The notes: a model not told the origin generated them from the sequence alone. Positions 9,548 through 19,364 are shown, counted from the stretch's first letter. The stretch: DNA of 43,898 nucleotides from an uncultured Actinomycetes bacterium (GCA_903862565.1 CAIOYU010000053.1:1-43898), one strand, 5' to 3'. Translations and numbers: made by a program.

Positions 9548-10015
9548 ATGGAGATCCTCGCGAGCCGGATGCTGCTGCGCCCCAAAGATTACGAGCGATC
9601 ACTGATTTTCTATCGGGACACCCTCGGACTGGCGATCGCCCGCGAGTACCCCGGCGGCACAGTCTTTTTCGCCGGTCAGTCGCTGCTCGAACTGGCCGGG
9701 CACGGCAGGCCGGCAGACGCCGACGGGGTGTTCCCGGGGGCGCTGTGGCTACAGGTGCGCGACCTCTACGCCACCCAGGACGAGCTTCGGAGTAGCGACG
9801 TCGAGATAGCCCGGGAAGCGCGTCAGGAACCCTGGATGCTGCACGAGATGCACGTCGTCGATCCCGACGGGATCACACTGATCTTCGTGCAGGTTCCGGA
9901 GGATCACCCGTTGCGGGGGGATTCGCGTCGCGGACCTCTCAGGACCGGCGATTCTCCAGAGGCCAGCCCACCGAGGCCAGCCGAGCCGCAACCTGATGCA
10001 TCTCCTCGGGGTTAG
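9548..10015 (+). CDS. VOC/glyoxalase-family protein
   Basis: MEILASRMLLRPKDYERSLIFYRDTLGLAIAREYPGGTVFFAGQSLLEL...MHVVDPDGITLIFVQVPEDHPL; Rv0546c-like position. C-terminal ~30 residues look like an extension antisense to the next gene. Confidence 0.85.
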   Translation: MEILASRMLLRPKDYERSLIFYRDTLGLAIAREYPGGTVFFAGQSLLELAGHGRPADADGVFPGALWLQVRDLYATQDELRSSDVEIAREARQEPWMLHEMHVVDPDGITLIFVQVPEDHPLRGDSRRGPLRTGDSPEASPPRPAEPQPDASPRG

Positions 10016-10253
10016 GTTCCTTCTCGGTGACCTGACGGATCGCGTCCCGGATCTGTGCTTCGCTGACCGGAGTCTCGAAATCAGCTTCGCGGAGGATGGT
10101 CGAGGCCGCCTTGACCACCTCGTCCTCGTTGAGTGAACGCATGAGCAGAGCAAGAAGTGGGAAGTAGTCCTTTGGCGGTACGCCCTGGGGATAGCCCTCG
10201 TGGAGCCAGTCCAGAACGTTGTCAGTGAAGCCGTGTTCCTCGTCGGTTGTCAT
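9939..10253 (-). CDS. DUF3349 protein (Rv0543c-like)
   Basis: LDWLHEGYPQGVPPKDYFPLLALLMRSLNEDEVVKAAS...VAARLASVGWPLE; paralogous to 12084-12428. Confidence 0.85.
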   Translation of the reverse strand: MTTDEEHGFTDNVLDWLHEGYPQGVPPKDYFPLLALLMRSLNEDEVVKAASTILREADFETPVSEAQIRDAIRQVTEKEPNPEEMHQVAARLASVGWPLENRRS

Positions 10254-10265
10254 CTGGGGCCTCCC

Positions 10266-10550
10266 TCACTTCTTGGGGAACATTGGGAAGAGATCGACGC
10301 CGAAGTGATGAATGATCGTCGAACGGGTGATCCAGGCCACCGCGGTGAGGATCACCGCCCCGACGAACACGAACAGCAGGATGCCGAGGTACTTCAGGGC
10401 GGGGTTGGGCTTGTGGATCACATGGTCCGCCTCTTCGCCGCCTGCGCCGAACGAGTAGGCCACCAGGCCCGTGGCGAACACCGCGGGCAAACCCGCACCG
10501 AGCACCAGTCCGACGATGAGCACCTTGAAAATGGATTCCAGGTAATGCAT
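10266..10550 (-). CDS. Small membrane protein (Rv0544c-like)
   Basis: Hydrophobic segments IFKVLIVGLVLGAGLPAVFATGLVAYSFGAG and YLGILLFVFVGAVILTAVAWI; next to pitA. Confidence 0.75.
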   Translation of the reverse strand: MHYLESIFKVLIVGLVLGAGLPAVFATGLVAYSFGAGGEEADHVIHKPNPALKYLGILLFVFVGAVILTAVAWITRSTIIHHFGVDLFPMFPKK

Positions 10551-10582
10551 CAGCGAGTCCTTACGTAGTCAGGCGTACTGGT

Positions 10583-11854
10583 TCAGACCGAAGTCTTCGG
10601 GCTGGACGTGGGCGTGGCACCGGCCTTGGCCGACTTGGTCGCTTCGCGGACCTCCGCGGGCACCACCGAGTTGGTCGATGAATCCCAATCCGCGTTGACG
10701 TTGGTGTGGTCGACCTTCTGCTGCTGGGCCCGCCACCACATGTAGCCCGACAGCCCGACCAGGATGACGAAAATCAGCCCGTCACCGGCCAGTGCGGAGG
10801 ACGTCAGGTTCTTGACTCCGTGTGAAAGCCAGTAGGAGAGCGCACCCACCAAGGCGGCGGCCGGGAGCGTGATCACCCAGGCGGTGGCCATTCGTCCCGC
10901 GACCGACCAGCGCACCTCCGCGCCGGGCCTGCCCACGCCGCTGCCGAGGATCGAACCGGTGGCGACGTGCGTGGTCGACAACGCCATCCCGGCGGCGCTG
11001 CTGCTGAGGATGATGGCGGCCGACGATGCCTCCGCCGCGAGACCCTGCGGAGAATCAATCTCGACGAGACCCTTGCCGAGCGTGCGAATGACCCGCCAGC
11101 CGCCCAGGTAGGTACCGAGACCGATGGCCACCGCACAGCTGGCGATGACCCAGAACGGGAGGCCATCCTTTTTGACGTCACCAGTCAGGTGTCCGGTGGT
11201 GATCAGCGCGAGTGCGATGACACCCATGGTCTTCTGCGCGTCGTTGGTGCCATGGGCAAGGGCGACCAGTGAGGCGGTGGCGATCTGGCCCCAGCGGAAG
11301 CCCGCCTCGCGGCGGCGGTTTAGCACCGTGCGTGTGATCCGGTACACCAGCCAGGTTCCGCAGGCGGCGACGAGGCAGGCGATCACGGGAGCGGCGAGAG
11401 CGGGGATCAGAACCTTCTGGGTGACGCCGTCCCAGTTCACGCCCTTCAAGCCCAGTGCTGCCAGACCGGCTCCGATGAGGCCGCCGAACAGTGCGTGGGA
11501 CGAACTCGAAGGGATACCGAACAACCAGGTCAGCAGGTTCCACAAGATTCCGCCGATCAGGCCGGCGAAGATGATCGTCAGCCCCATGGACGCATCGATG
11601 CCCGGAAGGAGCTGGCCTGTCTTGCTGTCCTGCACCTTGAGTACCGACGTGGTCACAGTGACGGCGACCTCAACCGACAGGAACGCACCAACGAGGTTCA
11701 GCACGCCAGCGAGCAGTACGGCGGTCTTGGGCTTGAGCGCCCGCGTCGCAATGGATGTGGCCATCGCGTTACCCGTGTCGTGGAAGCCGTTGGTGAAGTC
11801 GAAGGCCAACGCCGTCGCGATCAGCAGCACAAGAATGATCATCTCTGCACTCAT
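10583..11854 (-). CDS. pitA: Inorganic phosphate transporter, PiT family
   Basis: FTNGFHDTGNAMATSIATRALKPKTAVL, SSSHALFGGLIGAGLAA, ALAHGTNDAQKTMGVIALAL. ATG at 11854. Confidence 0.93.
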   Translation of the reverse strand: MSAEMIILVLLIATALAFDFTNGFHDTGNAMATSIATRALKPKTAVLLAGVLNLVGAFLSVEVAVTVTTSVLKVQDSKTGQLLPGIDASMGLTIIFAGLIGGILWNLLTWLFGIPSSSSHALFGGLIGAGLAALGLKGVNWDGVTQKVLIPALAAPVIACLVAACGTWLVYRITRTVLNRRREAGFRWGQIATASLVALAHGTNDAQKTMGVIALALITTGHLTGDVKKDGLPFWVIASCAVAIGLGTYLGGWRVIRTLGKGLVEIDSPQGLAAEASSAAIILSSSAAGMALSTTHVATGSILGSGVGRPGAEVRWSVAGRMATAWVITLPAAALVGALSYWLSHGVKNLTSSALAGDGLIFVILVGLSGYMWWRAQQQKVDHTNVNADWDSSTNSVVPAEVREATKSAKAGATPTSSPKTSV

Positions 11855-12083
11855 GGCCGTAATTCTGCGACCACCGGCGATGTTTTGGCCAATTTCCAGC
11901 AAATACGCATTGGTGCCCTACCTGCGGGTTTGCCCAGATCCGGCAGTTATTCACTATCCATTCATCAAATGTCGGCCCCCAGTTCGCTGCGTTCGGGACT
12001 CGACGGGGTGAAATGGCGGAGTTACCAATTTCCTCAGCGTTGGGCAGTCGGGCCGCTGAGCTGGCGGCATACGGAGGTGGACG

Positions 12084-12428
12084 GTGAGCCGATTCCTCAC
12101 GAGCATCGTCTCCTGGCTACGTGCCGGATATCCGAACGGCGTTCCCCAGAATGACTACCTGCCGATCCTGGCGCTCCTGTCCCGGCGGCTCGCAAGCCAT
12201 GAGGTCGCCCAGGTCGCTCGTCAGTTTCTTCAGTCACCGCCACCGGGCTACGTGGACATCGGCGTTGCGATCCTGGGGATCACCGATCAGCTACCGTCAC
12301 CGGTCGACGTCGAGCGGGTGCGGGCCAAGCTGGCGGCCTTCGGATGGCCGCTCGATTACCCCCACGACACGGAGGCGATTGACGTGGCACCCACTGAAAC
12401 AGGGTCAGACGAAGAGGAAGCCCGATAA
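12084..12428 (+). CDS. DUF3349 protein (second paralog)
   Basis: VSWLRAGYPNGVPQNDYLPILALLSRRLASHEVAQVAR...VRAKLAAFGWPLDYP aligns along its length with 9939-10253. Confidence 0.85.
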   Translation: MSRFLTSIVSWLRAGYPNGVPQNDYLPILALLSRRLASHEVAQVARQFLQSPPPGYVDIGVAILGITDQLPSPVDVERVRAKLAAFGWPLDYPHDTEAIDVAPTETGSDEEEAR

Positions 12429-12487
12429 CCGATCGTCGCCGCCTCCTGACGCTGGCCGTCCCGTCCGGCCCCGCGGCGCCCTCCCTC

Positions 12488-13633
12488 ATGGCGGCCCTCA
12501 ATGGCGTCCTGAACTGCCATGGCGCACCCGTTCTGCCGGTCCCGGCCGACGACCCGCGCGAAACCGAACTGCTGACGACGTCATTGTGGGTGGGCGAGGA
12601 GGTCCGGGGCCCCGGCGACCGAGAAGACGACGGGGACCGAGAAGACATAGCCCTCGTCATCGCCACGTCCGGAACCACCGGAACCCCGAAGGGCGCGCTG
12701 CTGACGGCATCTGCACTCAAGGCCAGCGCGTCGGCCACCCATGAACGGTTGGGCGGCCCCGGCACGTGGCTGCTCGCTCTGCCGGCCCACCACATCGCCG
12801 GCATTCAGGTCCTGGTGCGCAGCGTGCTGGCCGGAACAGTCCCGATCTCCCTCGACCTCTCGTCCGGCTTCGACCCCGGCGAACTTCCCAGGGCGGTGGC
12901 CGAACTCGGCTCGGGCCGGCGGTACACCTCGCTGGTCGCCAGCCAGTTGGCCAAGGCCCTTGAGAACCCGGCCGCCACCGAGGCACTGGGCGAACTCGAC
13001 GCGGTGCTGCTCGGCGGCGGCCCCGCACCGCGCCCGATCCTGGAACGAGCCGCCGCAGCCGGCATCACGGTGGTCCGTACCTACGGGTCCAGCGAAACAG
13101 CGGGCGGCTGCATCTACGACGGTCTGCCACTGGACGGGGTCCGGGTGCGCATCGACGGTGCCGGCGACGAACCGGGCCGCATCGTCATCGGCGGTGTCAC
13201 GCTGGCCAAGGGGTACCGTAATCCACCCGACCCGGACCCGTTCTCCGAGCCGGGCTGGTTTCACACCGATGATGTCGGATTGCTCGATGATGCGGGTCGC
13301 CTGACGGTGCTGGGGCGCATCGACGAGGCGATCAGCACGGGTGGGCTGACCGTTCTGCCCGCAGTGGTGGAAGCAGCGCTGTCCCGGCATCCGTCGGTCG
13401 CCGAGTGCGCGGTGTTCGGGATCGCCGATGATCGGCTGGGTCAGCGGGTGGTTGCCGCGGTGGTGCTGAAGCCCGGGATGACAACCCTGCCCCTCGCGGA
13501 GGTGCGCGAGTTCGTCGCCGGCTCACTGGACCGGACGGCAGCGCCACGCGAACTGCACATCATCGACTCACTGCCCCGCCGCGGGATCGGAAAGCTGGAT
13601 CGGCGGGCCCTGCGCCAGCGCTTCGGCGGCTAG
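12488..13633 (+). CDS. menE: o-Succinylbenzoate-CoA ligase
   Basis: LVIATSGTTGTPKGALLT, YGSSETAGGCIYDG, FHTDDVGLLDDAGRLTVLGRIDEAISTGGLTVLP, LPRRGIGKLDRRALR. Start uncertain: homologous-looking sequence may extend upstream without an ATG/GTG/TTG. Confidence 0.9.
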   Translation: MAALNGVLNCHGAPVLPVPADDPRETELLTTSLWVGEEVRGPGDREDDGDREDIALVIATSGTTGTPKGALLTASALKASASATHERLGGPGTWLLALPAHHIAGIQVLVRSVLAGTVPISLDLSSGFDPGELPRAVAELGSGRRYTSLVASQLAKALENPAATEALGELDAVLLGGGPAPRPILERAAAAGITVVRTYGSSETAGGCIYDGLPLDGVRVRIDGAGDEPGRIVIGGVTLAKGYRNPPDPDPFSEPGWFHTDDVGLLDDAGRLTVLGRIDEAISTGGLTVLPAVVEAALSRHPSVAECAVFGIADDRLGQRVVAAVVLKPGMTTLPLAEVREFVAGSLDRTAAPRELHIIDSLPRRGIGKLDRRALRQRFGG

Positions 13634-14500
13634 GCTTCCGGCCAGTGCGATGAACACGAGCCGGCTGGATTCGCCTGTGCGCCAAGGGCCTCCGCTGGTG
13701 ACGCTGCGCCGGCTGGCCACCCGGTGGACGATGGTGCGTTGGTTGGGGTCATCGGCGAGGCGGACGATGCCTTTGACCCTCATCATCCCCGCCGGGAGAC
13801 CGTCGAGAAGTTCGTCCAGTGCCGGCCGAGTCAACGGCTCATCGAAGGTGACACTGGCGCTGACGTGGTCATGGGAGCGTTCGGCCGACTGTTCGCTGCG
13901 CGGTTCGGCGGGCTCCAGTCCCGTCAACGCGGCCAGCGGAACCCGTCCGTCGCGGGCATGCAGCACCGGAACACCGGGGGCCACGTGCCCCAGCCATAAG
14001 TCGAGTTCCGCGAGTTCCCGTGCCGTGACGAGGTCGATTTTGTTGAGCACCAACACATCCGCGGCCGCCAACTGGCGGCGGATGGTACGGCCCACGACCG
14101 GATGCCGTTCGCGGCGGCGAACGGTCTCGGCATCCAGCAGCACGACGACGCCGTCAAGGTCGAACCCGGGAGTCAGAGCGTGGTGGGCGATCGCGGCCGG
14201 GTCGGCGATGCCGCTGGCCTCGATGATGAGATGGTCGGGCGGATCGCCGCGATCCCGGACCCGCCACAGTGCCGTCATGAGGTCGCTGCCGATAGCACAG
14301 CACACGCAGCCGTTGGTCAGCGTGATGGTGTCGCCGTCGACTCCCGCGATCAGGTCGCCATCGATGCCGATCTCACCGAAGTCGTTGACCAGCAATGCGA
14401 TCCGCCGGCCGGCCGACTGGGACAGCACTCGGTTGAGCAGCGTGGTCTTGCCGGAACCCAGGTAGCCGCCGATCACGGTGACCGGGATGGGTGCGCTCAC
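13568..14500 (-). CDS. CobW/COG0523-family GTPase (putative metallochaperone)
   Basis: From GTG 14500: VSAPIPVTVIGGYLGSGKTTLLNRVL (P-loop), TLTNGCVCCAIGSDLM (CxCC), EASGIADP, VLNKIDLV. Confidence 0.92.
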   Translation of the reverse strand: MSAPIPVTVIGGYLGSGKTTLLNRVLSQSAGRRIALLVNDFGEIGIDGDLIAGVDGDTITLTNGCVCCAIGSDLMTALWRVRDRGDPPDHLIIEASGIADPAAIAHHALTPGFDLDGVVVLLDAETVRRRERHPVVGRTIRRQLAAADVLVLNKIDLVTARELAELDLWLGHVAPGVPVLHARDGRVPLAALTGLEPAEPRSEQSAERSHDHVSASVTFDEPLTRPALDELLDGLPAGMMRVKGIVRLADDPNQRTIVHRVASRRSVTSGGPWRTGESSRLVFIALAGSLAAEALAQGPPIQLSDPAAGQ

Positions 14501-16155
14501 CCGTGCTCGGCCTCGAAGATCTCGCCGCCCACGACAGTCCCCCACACCGTGATGTCGCGGATGGCCATCGGGTCGACGTCGAGCGGAGACTCCGAGAGCA
14601 CCGCGAAGTCGGCGAACTTTCCGGCTTCGATGGAACCGATCTCGTGATCCATGTGGATCTGGAACGCTCCGCCGATGGTGGCGGCGTGCAACGCCTCGTA
14701 GGGCGTGAGCTTCTCGTAGTCGCCGAGCACCCGCCCACTGGGCGTCACCCGGTTGACGGCGCACCACATCGTCATCAGGTGGCCGATCGGGGTGACACCG
14801 GAGTCGCTGTGGAACGACAGTGGCACGCGGTTCTCCAGTGCGGTCCGGCAGGCCCACATTCCGCGGGCCCGCTCCGGGCCCATGGTCTGCTCGTAATGCT
14901 GGTCGCCCCAGTACCAGATGTGGTTGGTGAAGATGTTGGCGCAGATGCCCAGCCGGCCCATCTTGCGGTACTGCGCGGCCGTCGTCGTCTGTGAGTGCTG
15001 CAGGACGTGGCGGTGGTCCAGCCAGGCGTCGGTGCGCAGCACTTCTTCAATGGCTTCGACGAAGATCTGCCCGGCGCCGTTGCCGTTGCAGTGGCAGTGC
15101 ACGTTGAGCTTGCGGGCGTGAAAGGCCTTGACCGCGGCCAGCAGATCCTCCGGGGAAAACTGCAGCAGGCCGTGGTCCTCGCCGGTGTAGTAGCCCGGCT
15201 CCATCATCACCGCGGTCCAGCCCTGGATCGATCCGTCGGCGACCAGTTTGATGCCCGGGGATCGCAGCTTGTCGGTCTCGATGTCACGCAGCCTCACAGC
15301 GGCCTCGGCGATGGCGTCGTAGTCGGCGGTGCTGCCGGGCATGGCCGGCAGGTTGTAGAGCACCATCCGCGCCGGGAAGGCCGCGTCGTTGACGGTGTCC
15401 TGCCACACTTTGACCTGATCGGGGGCGATCAGCAGCATTCCGACCAGTTCGGTGGACGTTGTCACCCCGGCATTGCGGCACATCGCGGCATGGATCTGGA
15501 TGGGCGTGGGGCCCAGGCTGGCCGCCATCAGCTTTCCGAAGGCGGCCGTGGCCAGGGTCATGGCCGGCGCCTCCTGGAGTTCGCCGTTGAGTTCGCCGTC
15601 GGGGTCCCTGCCGATGCCGGGTGTCGGACTGTCCTTGGTGATTCCCTCGGCGTCCAGCAGAGCGGTGTTGACCGTCGCCAGGTGACCGCTGGCGTGCCGG
15701 ACGAACACCGGGCGGGTGCTCGACACCTGATCGAGCTCACGTTTAGACAACCGGGGCAGCTCCGGGAAATAGATCGGATCGAAACCGTTGGCCACCAACG
15801 GTTCTCCGGCCGGAAGATTGCCGTCTTCTTCCTTCAGTCGCGCGATGAGGTCCGCATAGCCGCGGATTGGCTTGGTGCTGCTGCCGTCGGACAACGGATA
15901 GGGGTGATACCCGACATAGGGCGCGAGTTCACTGGCGCTATCCATCGTGTGGCCATGGGCTTCAACGAATCCCGGGATCAGGACGTAGTCGGCGAAACGA
16001 TCGTCGACCGTCGCTGCGCCCCAACTCTGGCACTCCGCCAGGGTGCCGGCGCAGATGACTCGGCCGGCGCGCACCGCAACAGCCTGAACCTCGGGGTTCG
16101 CCGGGTTCATCGTCACGATCTTGCGTGCTGTGAAAATGGTTGTCACAACACGCAA
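14497..16155 (-). CDS. Amidohydrolase (YtcJ-like, Amidohydro_3 type)
   Basis: IFTARKIVTMNPANPEVQAVAVRAGRVICAG, LIPGFVEAHGHTMD, VHCHCNGNGA, FHSDSGVTP, GSIEAGKFADFAVLSESPLDVDPMAI. Ends in a 4-bp overlap with the COG0523 gene. Confidence 0.9.
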   Translation of the reverse strand: MRVVTTIFTARKIVTMNPANPEVQAVAVRAGRVICAGTLAECQSWGAATVDDRFADYVLIPGFVEAHGHTMDSASELAPYVGYHPYPLSDGSSTKPIRGYADLIARLKEEDGNLPAGEPLVANGFDPIYFPELPRLSKRELDQVSSTRPVFVRHASGHLATVNTALLDAEGITKDSPTPGIGRDPDGELNGELQEAPAMTLATAAFGKLMAASLGPTPIQIHAAMCRNAGVTTSTELVGMLLIAPDQVKVWQDTVNDAAFPARMVLYNLPAMPGSTADYDAIAEAAVRLRDIETDKLRSPGIKLVADGSIQGWTAVMMEPGYYTGEDHGLLQFSPEDLLAAVKAFHARKLNVHCHCNGNGAGQIFVEAIEEVLRTDAWLDHRHVLQHSQTTTAAQYRKMGRLGICANIFTNHIWYWGDQHYEQTMGPERARGMWACRTALENRVPLSFHSDSGVTPIGHLMTMWCAVNRVTPSGRVLGDYEKLTPYEALHAATIGGAFQIHMDHEIGSIEAGKFADFAVLSESPLDVDPMAIRDITVWGTVVGGEIFEAEHG

Positions 16156-16162
16156 TTATGCG

Positions 16163-16435
16163 TCACCTTCCCAGGTACAGGTAGTAAAGCCCGTCTTCAC
16201 CCTGATGGCAGCTCCAGTGCGAGTAGGGTCCTCCACTCTGACTGATCCGCAGCGCCGGTCCGTCGGCTTGGCAGTCCGCGAGCGTGGCGTAGTTGCCTTC
16301 GACCTGAACCGCGTCGGCGCCGGCGATGCCGGCGCCCACGCCAACAGCAAGCACCCCCAGTCCCAGCCCCGCACAGAGCCTTGCCGTGACCACACCGGTC
16401 GCCCGGGCCCTCACCGACCACCTCACTTCGCCCAC
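16163..16435 (-). CDS. Small secreted protein
   Basis: Signal peptide ...GVVTARLCAGLGLGVLAVGVGAGIAGADA then VQVEGNYATLADCQADGPALRISQSGGPYSHWSCHQGEDGLYYLYLGR (two Cys). Confidence 0.7.
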   Translation of the reverse strand: MGEVRWSVRARATGVVTARLCAGLGLGVLAVGVGAGIAGADAVQVEGNYATLADCQADGPALRISQSGGPYSHWSCHQGEDGLYYLYLGR

Positions 16436-16442
16436 CGCCCTT

Positions 16443-17855
16443 TCATTTCCGTCCCCGCCGCCGGGGCTGCCCGCTGAGCGCGGATTCCAACTCCGCCAGC
16501 GCGGGTTCGATGCCGTCGGCGAGTTCCTCGATGTCGTCGGCGATCTCAGGGGTTGTGATGAAGCCGAAATCCATCCAGTCCCGGTAGCTGAAGCAGGTGA
16601 CGTTGAGCCCGACGTCCATCAGCAGCGGCCCGATCGGGGTGAAGTCCTCCACGATCGCGCCGTCGGCGTACAGCGGGACCGGCGGCCCCGGCACGTTGGA
16701 AACCACCAGGTTGATCGGCGGCACGTTCTCCCCGAGCCGGCTGGCGGTGAACGCCCGAGCCGCCAGCCGGAACAACCCCGGGGGCGTGGTCTCGGTCAGG
16801 CCCATGATCTGGTGCGCGGTCAGCGCCTCCGTCATCTGCTTGGCCGCCTGCGACACCCGGTAGATGGCGCGGATCCGCCGAGCAGGGTCGGCCATCTCGG
16901 TGGGCAGGCTGACCGTCATCGAACTGATGGCGTTACCGCTGCGACTCTCTCCCTCGACGTCAGGGGTGCGGGTGGACACCGGCACCTGTGCCACCATCGG
17001 CCGGTCCGGAAGTTCGCCCCGTGCAGTGAGATACGAGCGAAGGGCCCCGGCAACCAGGGCCAGCACCACGTCGTTGACCTTGACGCGGTAACCCGCCTTG
17101 ACCGCCTTGACCCGTTCCAGGGACACCCGCGCGGAACTGAACCGGCGATGCTGGGAGACGACGGCGTTGAACCGGGTGGGTGGCGCCTCGAAATATCCGG
17201 GCGGCTTCTCCGGGATGGACCGCACGGCAAGGCGTTGACGCACCGTCTGATCCGCCAGCCGCAGAAGCCGATACGGCGTCATGACCCCGACGTTGACCAC
17301 CTCGCCGAGCATCCGCAGTTCGGTCCGCGGCAACCGTGCCAAGGCCCCCGGCTTGGACGGTTCGACGGCCGGCGGTCGTGGCTGGGGGGTGAGATCGAAC
17401 AGGATCTCGCTGACCCCGGCGCCCGACACCCCGTCCACCAGGCAGTGGTGGATCTTCGTGAGGATCGCGACCCGGCCACCCTCGAGTCCTTCGATGAACC
17501 ACATCTCCCACAACGGCTTCGAGCGATCCAGCGGGTAGGACAACAGCCTGGAGACGAGTTTCTCGAGTTCCTTGCGCCCGCCGGGACTGGGGATCGCGCT
17601 GTGCCGGATGTGGAAGTCGATCTCGGGTTCGACCTCCACGTACCACGGCCGGTCCAGGCCGAACGGGGTCTCGACGACGCGGTAGCGCAACCGGGGCAAC
17701 TCGGGCAATCGGGCCGCGACCAGATCCCGCACACTCTCGAAGGAGAAGCCTGGCAGATCGCTCGGGTTGCAGACGGCCAGAGCACCGATATGCATGTGCC
17801 AACTGGGCGTCTCAGCGAACCAGAACGCCGCGTCCACACCGGACATACGGGGCAT
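16443..17855 (-). CDS. WS/DGAT-family O-acyltransferase
   Basis: HHxxxDG active site ([14 protein letters not shown]), [18 protein letters not shown]-terminal [14 protein letters not shown]. Confidence 0.93.
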   Translation of the reverse strand: MPRMSGVDAAFWFAETPSWHMHIGALAVCNPSDLPGFSFESVRDLVAARLPELPRLRYRVVETPFGLDRPWYVEVEPEIDFHIRHSAIPSPGGRKELEKLVSRLLSYPLDRSKPLWEMWFIEGLEGGRVAILTKIHHCLVDGVSGAGVSEILFDLTPQPRPPAVEPSKPGALARLPRTELRMLGEVVNVGVMTPYRLLRLADQTVRQRLAVRSIPEKPPGYFEAPPTRFNAVVSQHRRFSSARVSLERVKAVKAGYRVKVNDVVLALVAGALRSYLTARGELPDRPMVAQVPVSTRTPDVEGESRSGNAISSMTVSLPTEMADPARRIRAIYRVSQAAKQMTEALTAHQIMGLTETTPPGLFRLAARAFTASRLGENVPPINLVVSNVPGPPVPLYADGAIVEDFTPIGPLLMDVGLNVTCFSYRDWMDFGFITTPEIADDIEELADGIEPALAELESALSGQPRRRGRK

Positions 17856-17921
17856 AGCGATCAGCGTAGATCCGCCGGGTGCCTCACTGTCGGGGTTTTG
17901 GGGACCTCGGAATCAGCCGGC

Positions 17922-18212
17922 TCAGGACGGGTTGGACGGGCAGGTGATGGTGACGTAGGCCTGCTTCTCCGAGCCGACCGAACCGACGGTGTTGATGTCG
18001 GTCACGTTGCACTGATCAAGGTCGACGTCGGGATCGCCGTTCTCGAACTGCGTGATGACGTCATAGCCCGCGGACTCCAGGTCGCTGATCGTGGCGGCGG
18101 CGGATTCCGAGCCGGCCTCGACAACGGGGGGATCGGCCAGCACCGAGGGCGAAAGTGCCACCGCCGTGCCCGCGGCAAGGAAAAGACCCGCCAGCACCGT
18201 TGTCTTCTTCAC
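17922..18212 (-). CDS. Small secreted protein of unknown function (copy B)
   Basis: MKKTTVLAGLFLAAGTAVALSPSVLADPP; ATISDLESAGYDVITQFENGDPDVDLDQCNVTDINTVGSVGSEKQAYVTITCPSNPS; resembles copy A. Confidence 0.8.
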   Translation of the reverse strand: MKKTTVLAGLFLAAGTAVALSPSVLADPPVVEAGSESAAATISDLESAGYDVITQFENGDPDVDLDQCNVTDINTVGSVGSEKQAYVTITCPSNPS

Positions 18213-18233
18213 GTGCGTCTCCTCGATAAAGGC

Positions 18234-19364
18234 TCAATCCTCAAGAGTACGGGAGAGCCGTTCGGCGGCATTGACGTAATCCTCGATGAACTCCAGGACG
18301 ACCTCGCGGGCCGGCTTGATCTTGTTCATCAGACCGACGCCCTGACCGACCCAGTACGTCGACAGTGCCTGCGCGCCGGGGTGGCCGCTCTCGGCCAGCT
18401 TGTCGATACGACGCAGCGCCGGCTCGGCGACCATCGCCTGCAGCGGCAGCGGCAGCGGCTGGCGGCCACCCGGATTCGGCGCCCAGGCGTCGGTCCAGTC
18501 CGAGCGCAATTGACGCGACGGCTTGCCGGTCCGGCCCGCCGACCGGACGGTGTCGCGTGAAGACGCCGCCAGCATCTTCTGCTTGGTGTAAGGCGCGGTT
18601 TCGGCCTCCTCGGTGGTCAACCACACCGACCCCGTCCAGGCGCCGGCCGCACCCATGGCCACGCAGGCCGCCATCTGCCGGCCGGTGACGATTCCGCCCG
18701 CCGCCAGCACCGGGACGTCCTTGCCGCCGGGTACCTGCGCGATGGCGTCGAGCACCTCGGGGATCAGCACCAGGGTGGTCACCTCTCCGCAGTGGCCACC
18801 GGCCTCGGTGCCCTGCACGACGATAATGTCGACGCCGGCCTGCACCTGCTTGATGGCGTGTTCCTTGGCGCCCACCAGAGCCGCCACCGGGATGCCGCGC
18901 TCCTTGCCGGCCTCGATCATGTAGTCCGGCGGCACTCCGAGTGCGTTGGCCATCAGCTTGATGGGGTGATTCAGCGCGACGTCGAGCAAGCCCTTGCCGG
19001 TGTCGCCGCCCAGGGCCGACGATCCGACCCGCAACTCCTCGACCTCGATGTCGTGCTCTTTGAGCAGTTCGTTGATGAAGTCCCGATGTTCAGCTGGAAT
19101 ACGCTGTGCCAGCTGATCTCTGGTAAGGCTCTCGCCCTTGCCCTCGTACTTTGCCGGAACGATGATGTCGACACCGTAGGGCTTGCCGCCGACATGGTCG
19201 TCGATCCAGCACAATTCCTGCTCGAGTTGATCGGGGCGGAATGCCACGCCGCCCAGCACGCCGAACCCGCCGGCGTTGGTCACCGCGGCGACGACGTCGC
19301 GGCAGTGGCTGAAGGCGAAAAGTGGGAACTCGATATCGAGCCGTTCGCAGATCTCTGTCTTCAC
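18234..19364 (-). CDS. Nitronate monooxygenase / 2-nitropropane dioxygenase-like flavoprotein
   Basis: [84 protein letters not shown]. Confidence 0.9.
   Translation of the reverse strand: MKTEICERLDIEFPLFAFSHCRDVVAAVTNAGGFGVLGGVAFRPDQLEQELCWIDDHVGGKPYGVDIIVPAKYEGKGESLTRDQLAQRIPAEHRDFINELLKEHDIEVEELRVGSSALGGDTGKGLLDVALNHPIKLMANALGVPPDYMIEAGKERGIPVAALVGAKEHAIKQVQAGVDIIVVQGTEAGGHCGEVTTLVLIPEVLDAIAQVPGGKDVPVLAAGGIVTGRQMAACVAMGAAGAWTGSVWLTTEEAETAPYTKQKMLAASSRDTVRSAGRTGKPSRQLRSDWTDAWAPNPGGRQPLPLPLQAMVAEPALRRIDKLAESGHPGAQALSTYWVGQGVGLMNKIKPAREVVLEFIEDYVNAAERLSRTLED

Noticed and set aside
16326-18560. 744-aa plus-strand ORF
   Set aside because: Antisense to WS/DGAT and neighbouring genes; composition of a shadow frame.
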